DNA of 64,000 bases, taken from contig NC_060207.1 in the NCBI RefSeq assembly GCF_021130785.1, forward strand, positions 196,552,001 through 196,616,000. The letters are read 5' to 3'. Shown here piece after piece: positions 54,988 to 64,000 of the stretch. The notes beneath the pieces are model-generated. The model was not told where the DNA came from. It saw only the letters and a list, made by a program, of their open reading frames with translations, and searched no databases. Position 1 is the stretch's first letter. The number at the start of each line of letters is the position of its first letter. The stretch comes from Homalodisca vitripennis (lineage: Eukaryota > Arthropoda > Insecta > Hemiptera > Cicadellidae). Both the position numbers and the translations under genes were made by a program.

Positions 54988-56289
54988 TTTTTGTGAATAT
55001 TATAAGTATGGCATGATAATTACAAACATATGCATTTTGAAGCAAAGCATTACAATATTAAAATACGCGTGCATATTTTTTACGACATTATAATCAGAGC
55101 TAAGATATCATATACAGGTTTTATACTCCTAAAAGTTTTGGTGGAACGTCACATGAAATTACACGCGCAACCGTTTGAACTCATATTACATATATATTTA
55201 TATCCAAGATGTCTCTTATGTTGTGTCTGATATCGATATAAGATTATCCGTTATCTTATAGTATGGAGTAAATATTTCATAACTAAAAAAAGAGTAATCC
55301 AAAAACCGTACACTTAGAGTTCGATAATATTAAAGATATTTGATATTAGTCTTTTAAAAATAAACTTATGTAATGTTTTACGTATAGTTTTTGTAAACTA
55401 ATCATGGACACGAATTTTCCTTACCTCGAACTATTTAAATGGTAATGGAATAACTGATACATTAAAAAAATCTATGAATGGCAATGTATGGCAAGTTCTT
55501 TATAAAGCAAGGTTATTTTTGTATGGAAACATAATACTCAGACCAATTTTAGTGTCCTTATACTTTATAAATCATATTTTACATATGACAAGTAAGCATT
55601 AATACGAATTAAAATGTTTTCACGACTTTTGGATAATCTTGCATTTCATAACCTAATCTTTGTCAGAAGTTTCCTGAAAGTGTGAGTGCTTTATTGCCTG
55701 ACTTTTGCTTTCACAAACGGGATACGTGGTGGTTAGTTATGATATAAATCTGCCCCAGAGACATTCACGTGACAGCCATGTTCTTTGATAAATCTGCCGC
55801 ACAATGCTTGGGAGGCTGATGAAGCACATTGTGCCTAAAGCCGTTAATTATAGTGACACTAACTTATGACTGAAAACTCACTTTTGGGGATGATAAAAGT
55901 TGTAAACAATCAACAGCTGAGTTTATTTGTTAAGATAAAATACTTTTTGTCTTATTAAGTAGGATGTATAATTTGCTTGGTAAAAAACGTGTATATTTTG
56001 AATAGTTTCATTATTTATTACTAGTTTTATTAGAAGTGCCTTTTACTGAAACTTTTATAATTTTCTTCCTTTAGCCTCATAAATTCTAATTTTTGTTAAT
56101 TATAATATGGTAGGCTGGTAAAACCTCAGATGAATATTTTACATAAATTCTATGAATTTGACATTAGACATAACAAAAATTCAACAGGAACAAACCAAAC
56201 TAAAATTTATAAAAAACACTCAAAAGATTATTGCTGATGATTATCACAGAACTCAGGTATCCCAGTGTACAATACAAGTGAATAGACTA
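52177..56289. other. AT-rich non-coding DNA, no gene seen
   Basis: No domain-bearing frame. A (TA)n microsatellite lies at 54955-54984. Slightly GC-richer patches occur at 54160-54350 and 55700-55850 without coding signature. Confidence 0.5.
54955..54984. repeat. (TA)n microsatellite
   Basis: TA dinucleotide run of about 30 bases. Confidence 0.95.
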
Positions 56290-56670
56290 TTTTCAGAATA
56301 GAGATGCCAGGCCTGACCACAGTACGATACAAGACAGAGTTCAGGTAATGAACAAATTAGGTCGATAAGCGGTTATATCATACGGTCCACTCCACCATTG
56401 TTCAGAATTGGGATGCCAAGCCAGACCACACTACAATACAAGACAGAGAGTTTAGGTAATGGACAAATTTTAGTCGATAAGTTGTTATATTATACGGTCC
56501 ACTTCACCGTTGTTCAGGATAGGGATTCCATGCCTGGCCACAGATCGATATAACGAACGAACGATACGAGTGTTCGGGTAATGAACATGTTAGGTCTATA
56601 AGTGGTTATATCATACGGTCCACTTCACCGTTGTTCAGAATAGGGCTGCCAACCCGGTCACTGATGAAGG
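56290..56670 (+). repeat. Tandem repeat array, period about 109-121 bp, 3.3 copies
   Basis: Units begin with TTCAGAATNGGGATGCCA near 56292, 56401, 56513 and 56634. Each continues with a GGCCTGACCACA-like stretch, ATACAAGACAGAG, GGTAATGAACAAATTAGGTC, GATAAG.GGTTATAT and TACGGTCCACTTCACCGTTG. The last copy breaks off after CCGGTCACTGATG. Copies differ by substitutions and by a small expansion (ACGAACGAACGATACGAG) in the third. It is GC-richer than its flanks. The repeated unit is not recognised. Confidence 0.93.
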
Positions 56671-57380
56671 TCAACTGTACGAATATTATTATACTGTGAT
56701 GATCTACCTAGATGCGAGGTTAATTTTATACGTTAGAATATTTGTATCTATTTAGTAATTTCTGTTGGTGCATGTGAATAATTAATAATAATTGAAATAT
56801 GTTTTAAATAATATATTTTCCTTTTTTTTAAAGCAAAATAGTTTTATAATAATTTTGCATTAAAATTCACTCACGTTACAGTATTTTTTCTAGTTTCTTA
56901 CAAAGTTCTGATCTGATCGTAGATTACACGAGATCCATCTCTAAGTGACCAATCTGTTCCTGTCACACCAGCCATTAGCTTGCCATATATCAGATCACGG
57001 TATAAAAAGTCTGCCTCCGATTTTGATTAAATCTGGACCAGTCTTCAATGTTTACTTACTTTTATATTTAATATTCTTAAAGGTGACAGTCCAACATGCC
57101 ATGTGTCTTACAAGAAAATGAACACTGTCATTCTGAATTATTTAAAAATAAATATTTTTTTAATTAAACTTTAATAAAATCTTGGTATATCAGTATCAGT
57201 GATTTTTTATGATCATTATGAATATACTAGGCCATAACCATCAAGAACTTAAAGGAAAGGGACCTCGAAATTTACTTTTTTTCTGAAACCAGAAAACTTA
57301 GATAGTATGAAAGCTTCTACTTGTTAACATAATTCACCAGAACCTCTACTAACTACATAGAAAATAAATTGTACGTTCGG
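56671..57380. other. AT-rich non-coding DNA, no gene seen
   Basis: No frame, repeat or terminal structure recognised between the tandem array and the piggyBac-like element. Confidence 0.5.
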
Positions 57381-57398
57381 TTTTAACCCTTTGCACTC

Positions 57399-57512
57399 CG
57401 ACGTCCGAAATATCGGACATCGTTGTTTTGGCCAAAACCTCGGACGTCCGACATTTCGGACGTTTGCTGTTTAGGCCAAAACCTCGGACGTCCGAAATGT
57501 CGGACGTTTGGT
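57399..57512. repeat. Three subterminal palindromic motifs of the piggyBac-like element
   Basis: GACGTCCGAAATATCGGACA, GGACGTCCGACATTTCGGAC and GGACGTCCGAAATGTCGGAC lie about 40-45 bases apart, two of them preceded by GGCCAAAACCTC. Each is a near-perfect palindrome around CGTCCGA-NNN-TCGGACG. By position they could be transposase binding sites or parts of a silencing or stem-loop structure. The minus-strand frame through them (DVRxFGR repeats) is an artefact. Confidence 0.85.
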
Positions 57513-57762
57513 AAATCCTTTATACTGGCTTTATAAATTATCCAAATGCGGTAAATTTGCGATATACGCAAGCTGGATAGTTGTTGGATGTAAAAACGTA
57601 GTAAATCTTTATACACTATGGCGGTGATTTTCCAGTTTTACATTGTGTTGTAGAGGTTTGTCAACTTCACCATTTTCGTCAGCTGATTTCATCCCAACTT
57701 CAACAGCTGATCACTTCATTGTTTTGTTTAGTCTGATAAGTTATTTCAGTCAATAAGTTTAT

Positions 57763-57848
57763 TTTGACGATCTGAGTGATATTTTTGTCAGTAACATATC
57801 AGATTCGGAATCATCTGACGATGTCAAAAGTGAAAGTGAGGGAGGTAG
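57763..57848 (+). pseudogene. Acidic N-terminal scrap of a piggyBac-like transposase
   Basis: The frame reads FDDLSDIFVSNISDSESSDD followed by VKSESEGG, an acidic serine-rich stretch typical of piggyBac-family N-termini. It has no ATG in frame (a TAA lies just upstream) and is interrupted at 57849 by the inverted terminal sequence of a nested element. It is non-functional. The assignment depends on the element's termini. Confidence 0.5.
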
Positions 57849-58724
57849 GTATTACGGTATTTTGGTATTATACCGACCACACCCAGACAGGAATCGTTAT
57901 TAGACACTTTGCTTCTAATGATTACTACTAGATTAGCGTAGAACAATATTTCGTCAATATAAAACAGGAATTGTCTTATCGCAAACCCCTCCCCATCCTC
58001 AGACAGAGGTCAAAGTCGAGCGGTCTAGTAGATAACGTGATTGCAGAGTCTCGCCGTCCGTTCAGCTGGTGCGTCGCTTTGTTGTACTTCCGTGTTTTAC
58101 CCCTACATTTCTCCAAACACAAAAATTCAACAAAAACAAACATTACCAAACAAAAACTAAGCTCTTTATTGAAAAAAACACACAAAACTTGTTTTTATTC
58201 TTGATCACACTCCGCCACCCAAAATGCGAGTGTACCGCTGAAGCCCGCGCTGATGTCAACGAAAGAAAAACATCCGTCGAGATAGTACCTATCAGTAAAA
58301 TATCAAATTCTAGAGGGGCTGATCAGAAATATAAATTGAATTGTAATGGAAAGTCAATTATGTAACGTGCAAAAAACTTAAATAATCATGTGATGCCGCG
58401 CGGCCTGCCGTAATCGGGATTCTCGAGAAAGATAAGATAACAGCGACAACAATACCGACCGCAATACCTGTAAATGCTTGTTGATTGATGGAATGTTAGT
58501 TCTGTTACTCAACTACATCGATTTATAACGTTCTAAGTTCACTGAAAAAGGTTTAAGCGCTGGGGGCATATAACGGAATCTGACCCCATTGATAATCGTT
58601 GTAAGTTTGTAATTTTGTAATTAAAGAGTTATTTTTTCGTTCTATCATGTTTGTTTCTATAAATTTATATTTTTCTGTTCTTCATACTAGTGTTGTCGGT
58701 ATAATCCCAAAGTACCGGTATTAC
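57849..58724. mobile_element. Nested inverted-repeat element (876 bp) of unknown family
   Basis: The ends are imperfect inverted repeats of about 29-30 bp: GTATTACGGTATTTTGGTAT (57849) continuing to TATACCGAC, and the reverse complement of GTCGGTATAATCCCAAAGTA (58695) continuing to CCGGTATTAC. The interior is GC-richer in part (57970-58100 and 58380-58460) and contains open frames of 77 and 98 codons (57971-58204 and 58069-58365) without recognisable domain. No target duplication could be fixed. It sits exactly where the acidic transposase scrap ends, so it is probably a later insertion into the piggyBac-like element. Confidence 0.6.
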
Positions 58725-59236
58725 GGGTATAAAAAGGTATAAAAAAGTAAATATTCAATCATTTGACAAATAACTCATTATTTGGGGAAATTGTCGAAAA
58801 TTACAAAACTGCCTACAACATTTTTGTTTATAGAGGTAAGTTTATGAAATTTTATGTGCATATTTACAATTATGTAAGAAACCTAGAAATAATAATAGTT
58901 TATATAATGTCAATGCAATTTTTTTTTAATTATAACAGCTAAAAGTTAACTTTTGTAAAAGTTTTTGCAAAATTTTTATTTTTTATAAGTGTAAAAAGGT
59001 AATAAAAAAAGGTAATTACAAATATACACTTTTTAACAATATAGAATTTTATTAGAAATAAAACAAAACCAAAATTATAACTCTATCTGCTAAAATAAAA
59101 AAAGTTACAACTTTTTAACAAAACCTTTACAAAATTGATAAAAAGGGCTCCGAGGTTTTCGCCAGTGCTTGTTCAATAGAGGCCCGAGTTTTTGGTAGTG
59201 ACCAAAAATTTTACTCTCGAGTGCAAAGGGTTTTAA

Positions 59237-60755
59237 TATAATGAAACCCCTTAAATGAACTGCATGTATAGTTAATTAAAGTTATAGACCTTATTATTGA
59301 AAAGAACATATACTAATTAATGTAGATATATTACGTAATTTTTGACAGGAAAGAATTTTAAATATGTACGAAAAAAGGTGAAAACAACTTCAAAGACATA
59401 ATCGTGAATTTATCTTCCATAGTACCTCTATATAGGTTATTATAATATAAAAATCTAACTTTAAATTTTTGTGGGCGAGTGTTATGAAGTCAAACAACAA
59501 TTCTATAATCTAATTCATAGTAATAAAATAGCGATAGATCATCGATCAAGAATAATTTGTGCTTTTGAACGTTTAAACATTTTTGAAAGGTTTAATTACT
59601 TATATCAATAAAATTACTTATCAAACAGTAGTACTCAATGTACAATCCAATGTGTATTGCTTAAGATTTAGTTTAAATTTATATTTCATTATATGTTTTG
59701 AATGCGATAAATACGTCATCCCATTACGTAAATTGTTATATCTAAATCCCGAGTAGTACTTCTACAGAAAAATCCCAGATTAACCCTCCTGAAAGAATAA
59801 TTAACACAGAATATTCCGCGATACTTGTTTATCTGTGTTCACACTCACAAACATCACATATATCCGAACCTCTAAGCCCTGGGGTACCACACACTGAGCT
59901 CTACAGTAAATATTGGGTTTTAATTACGTTCGTTTACAGATAAATTTGGATTCCTCTGCATAGACCACTGTTTTGTTTTCGCAGTCTAAACAAATGGAAG
60001 CAGTATCTAAAATGAAACCACCACGACAATGTTTCTTGTTGCAACAGTAATAATATATCCATTGATTGTACGAATTACATTCGTAAAATATTTATGTCTA
60101 TTTTAATGTGTAAGTTCTTCATCTAAAAATCAGTTATGAGACGTTCTGTATTATAAATATCATAATGAATTATTTGATATTTATTTTCATATATGTTAGT
60201 AATGATCTTGAATTAAGTTGTGAAAACAATTAAACCTTATACTACACTTATTTCAAATGTATTATACCGGTGACCTACTTAGACTCATAGTATATATTCG
60301 GGCTGTGATAGCTGCTATATTACATTAGTAGTATGTCAATGTCTTTAAATATTTATTTGACAGTATACAGTGAATTTGTCATACAACGGTGTGAAAATAC
60401 AGTCAGTATATTGTATATAAATATATAGAAGAGTTAACTAATACTGCTAGATAGATTAATTAAGTTGCATTATTCAGTTCACACAATAAGCAACATCGAC
60501 TGGCTGATTAATGATTACTAGTGGTTAAATAAAGAGGGGATATCCGCAAAGCATATTTTGATACATTTAAATAAACATTTTATTAAATAAGTCATATACT
60601 CGTACAAATTTTAAAATAAATGTTTTGCGATGGTGTGACGATGTAGAGGTGATTGATATAGTTGTGCCAGCCGTTTTACTTGATAAATAAAGGAGATATT
60701 ATAAAAATTTAAACTAATAGACGATTCCCTGGAAAATATACTATCAACAATTTGT
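59237..60755. other. AT-rich non-coding DNA, no gene seen
   Basis: No domain-bearing frame or clear repeat was found downstream of the piggyBac-like element. Confidence 0.5.
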
Positions 60756-60913
60756 AGATATTAATTTAATATAAACACTCCAATAATTAAGTTTTTTTTA
60801 TTATTTTTGTGAGGCCTTTCATGTGGGTCTAAAGATGTTCTCATTGAGTACGAAAGGCATAAAGAAAATAAAAATACCTATAATTTTGGAGTGTTTGTTT
60901 TAAATTAATATCT
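60756..60913. repeat. Foldback (inverted repeat) element, about 158 bp
   Basis: AGATATTAATTTAATATAAA, then CACTCCAATAATTA, at the left pairs with TAATTTTGGAGTG then TTTGTTTTAAATTAATATCT at the right. Pairing continues inward through CCTTTCATG/GAAAGG to a centre near 60838. The structure would fold into a long imperfect hairpin, like a small MITE or foldback transposon. I see no clear target duplication and no reading frame. Confidence 0.75.
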
Positions 60914-63900
60914 GATTTCCAATAAGAAAAGAGCTTCAAAAATGTAAAAATTTGTAGGTTTAAACATTTTGTTGTACCAGCAATTTTTTCCAGAAGGGTA
61001 GCCAACTCGAAAACTTAAATAAAAACACAATTTTTATGTTGATTTTGAGTATAAAGTGCAGTTATAAGACACTTTTATCTCATGTTATTTTAGTTAACCC
61101 AACAGTTTCAGGGATATTAAGGGCTTGATTGTGAATCATTCTCCCACAAAATATATTATTTAAGAAGTGTGCAAATTGTTTTATTAGAATATTTATAGAT
61201 AGATCGGACTAACTTGATATACTATAATCTCAGAAACAATTAGCTTTATGAAGGATTTCATGAAATCAGAGTTTTTAAAACTTACATTTTGTAATCGAAA
61301 TTATTACAAAAAAAGTTTCATATTTAAAATGTTAGAGTTATCAGCCACATTAAAAGTAGGTCCACATAATACAAATTTAAAACTACAAAATAGTTTAACT
61401 TTATATCCATTGGAGATTAAATTAATTTTTTAAAACAACTTTTTCTGTGAAATAGAAGTTAAACCTTATTAATTAATCCATTTAGTGGAAGAAGGATCCA
61501 CACTTAAACCCTGAATATCTCTAAAACATTAAGATTTAATAAAAAATAAAACAAAATTTAAAATGTTTTAAAAATTTCATTTTATACCCAAAATGAATAC
61601 AAATAAAACGGTGTTTGCAGTTAAAATTTTTGATTTGGCCGCCATTTGGAAAACATGGCTATATAAAACTACAGTATTTTTTTAAACTCCCAGTTCTTTA
61701 TATTAAAATATATCCAGGGAAATATTTATTTAATTTCTATAGTATCTACAGAAGCTTTCAACTAAAACCACTGTAACAACAACGTAAGTGAATCACAATA
61801 TCACGTAAGTTTTGGTGAATAAAATTTTTTCGTCCCTGATATTTCAATAGAAAGATAAAAATCGTTTAGTTTGTTTTCTATGAAATGGCCGCAGCCATTG
61901 AATCTCATTTTATGTAAACAGTACATATGAATACTTTGATCCAATATTTCAAATGTATGATCCCCAAGATATACATAATATTATGTAATTGTTGTTTTAT
62001 AATACTTTTATAATTATTAATGAATATTAAATATTTAATTGCCTTACATTATAGCTTAAATTATAGCATATTATAATTGTCTCAGGGATCAGTACTAAGG
62101 CTTTTATCTGAGTTAATATCTCTTAGGTTGGCTGGAATGTTCCCTTGAGTTTTCCTTGTTATTGGAATTTTCCAAATGATGGTGAATTTTAAAATGTGGA
62201 ACTATTACCAGCACACTGCAACTGTGTTTGTTGAATAACAATTCTACAGCAATATAAGCCACAACTTACAATACAGTGCGGTAGCTTTATACGCTGGCTT
62301 CGCATTGCTATTCGAAAGCTGTGATTGACTTTGCAATCCCATTGACTGAACTAGAGGCTGGAACTCCACATTTGTGCACTAAAACGTCAATAGTAATCAT
62401 TTTATATATGTATTACTTGTATTGAGCCAATTTAAATAGTAATATTGAAACATAATGTATTTAATTATTAATAATTAACGAGATGTGTATGGTTAAATAT
62501 TAACCAAAAAAGTTATGGTTAAAAACGTGAGAATTTTACTAACGCAACTTGTTTTTACTTATTATTGGCAATAATTGTGTTTAAGTACGTTCCTTTATTT
62601 ATATTAATGGTAGAAAAATATATCTGCTAACCAGATAGACGGCCTAATACATTTATCAATTAATGAAGAGACTCACTTATAGGTAAACACTTTTTCCTCT
62701 GTACACATTACCACTTTCTATCGTATAATGCATTGTTAATTCACGTGATTATTATTAATAAGTCCCGATGAGGGTGTAGTTTGGCACTGTCCAAACGTTT
62801 CATATACTTCTTGTTATCGGTAGTTGTTATTTTAATTTTGAGCTCACAGAATGTCCGATTACTTGCTGTTTATTACAATAATGAATATCTTTATGTTAAA
62901 AGAGATAATAATTTACTATGAAAATGACAACTACTATTCTCCTAAATCCTAATACTACTCTATAATTGGGAAGGATTTATTAATTTTTTGTCGATCCAAA
63001 ACATTCACTAATTTATGTGATATGGCTGGGCCTGTTGCTGATGCTTTGATTTTCTTTAATAACTAATTTCTGTACGTCACTTGTCAATAACTTTATTAAG
63101 GCTCTTTGGTGTCTGGGATTAGTTTTCATTAGAAAATATAAATATGCAGAAGATCCTCACTGAGATAAACTGAGTTCCACTTGTATTACGAAATACGGTA
63201 AAACTTTATAAACCACAAGTAGGTTTTTTATATGTGTAACAAAATTTATGTGCGAATTTTGAGTGTATATAAAGAAGTTTCTTCGTTAATATACTAACCA
63301 AAAATTCACCGTGAATTTATAGAAAAATATATAATTAGTTTTAGGCCTACAGTTAAAGTTCTTGTAATACTAATATATACTTATTTGACTTTTTATTTTA
63401 CAAAAAATAATAAAATAAAAGTGTTAAGCAATAGGCCACTGGGTATTTCACAGTTTTAAAGTGTATTGCAACACAAAATAATACGATAAAACATATTAGT
63501 ACGAGAAAACATTAGTATTCTCACTCTTATTTTTCTCCAACACAAATGATGGTACTTAATAAATGGGATTTTAGGAATCGTATATACTCTTCCTCAATAA
63601 TTTAAATTGGTATAATCTGCTGATACTGTTCTATCGTCCAGGCAAATAAATTGTGTTAGCCTATTGATTAACAGTTATCATTGATACTTTCCATAGTGGG
63701 ACGTACACAATCACACAACTCATTCTTGTATATGTAGAAATGAAGTTTCATCCAAAACTCAAGGAGTTTAAGATGAATTCTTTTCAGAATATCTTGTCAC
63801 ATGATGTATTTACATATTATCTAGTAATTAAGAATTTACAGCAATAAATTGAAATAAAGTTTTCGGTGAGCCAGCAACCGCACTACTATGCAAGGGTGTG

Positions 63901-64000
63901 CTGAAGTCAAATATTGGTACCTAGTTTAAAAAATGGCTCCAGTCTATTATAGCTTTAGGTAATATCGCATGGACAGATAGACAGACATATTAACAGAGAC
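60914..64000. other. AT-rich non-coding DNA, no gene seen
   Basis: Short frames only (for example 61248-61433) with AT-driven composition. Around 62762-62808 a CCCGATGAGGGTGTAG stretch followed by TCCAAACGTTTC recalls the GATGAG...CGAAACG pattern found near ends of some retroelements, but it cannot be assigned. The window ends inside the same kind of DNA. Confidence 0.45.

Larger units (their letters stand above)
57387..59230 (+). mobile_element. piggyBac-like transposon remnant (1844 bp) with nested insertion
   Basis: The element begins CCCTTTGCACTCC and ends GAGTGCAAAGGG, 12-bp perfect inverted termini starting CCC as in piggyBac elements. TTTTAA flanks both ends (57381-57386 and 59231-59236), so the apparent duplication is six bases containing the expected TTAA. 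Three copies of a palindromic motif (GACGTCCGAAATATCGGAC type) crowd the first 120 bases; the element at 7494 has the same motif. Inside is a short acidic coding scrap (57763-57848) cut off by another element (57849-58724). No catalytic domain remains. Confidence 0.8.

Noticed and set aside
57399..57512. Regularly spaced palindromes as a CRISPR array
   Set aside because: Only three imperfect units within transposon termini of a eukaryotic-type sequence.
57383..57616. Minus-strand frame with DVRxFGR repeats
   Set aside because: Produced by the palindromic subterminal motifs of the piggyBac-like element.

Overview
The window looks like AT-rich, gene-poor animal nuclear DNA, most likely from an insect. 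The coding remains are all of transposable-element types common in insects: LINE reverse transcriptases with FADD motifs, a Tc1/mariner-superfamily transposase, and TTAA-inserted piggyBac-like termini. Most of the sequence is AT-rich non-coding DNA with (AT)n and (GT)n microsatellites. I see no intact host protein-coding gene, no rRNA or tRNA gene and no CRISPR array. Every long reading frame is a transposon relic or a chance frame. The species cannot be named from this sequence.

Layout: 1-3890 unassigned AT-rich DNA; 3890-4790 a decayed LINE reverse transcriptase; 5430-15705 the left arm of a very large, diverged inverted duplication; 15705-36085 a spacer of about 20 kb that does not appear mirrored and holds a short perfect palindrome (25695-25736), two families of degenerate tandem repeats (26860-28000) and a 5'-truncated LINE (29700-31172); 36085-43965 the right arm; 43965-49604 unassigned; 49605-52174 a complete-ended Tc1/mariner-type transposon with unusually long inverted repeats and a broken transposase; 56290-56670 a tandem repeat; 57387-59230 a piggyBac-like element carrying a nested inverted-repeat element; 60756-60913 a foldback repeat; the rest unassigned.

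The most unusual structure is the inverted duplication. At least six segments recur in reverse-complement, mirror-image order on the two sides. Most of the alignable arm sequence has drifted strongly, but several islands are almost unchanged. One is 69 of 69 bases identical (5979-6047 and 43350-43418). Another is about 152 bp with only a few differences (15484-15635 and 36150-36304). A third is a 190-bp GC-richer island followed by a TATATA-like motif and a short open frame starting MFSTR in both copies (12980-13458 and 38370-38852). Either these islands are under selection (paired promoters or conserved non-coding elements reading outward from the centre), or patchy gene conversion has kept them alike, or both arms derive from one large unknown mobile element. 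A 1038-bp piggyBac-like insertion interrupts the left arm only, and the right arm preserves the matching empty TTAA site.
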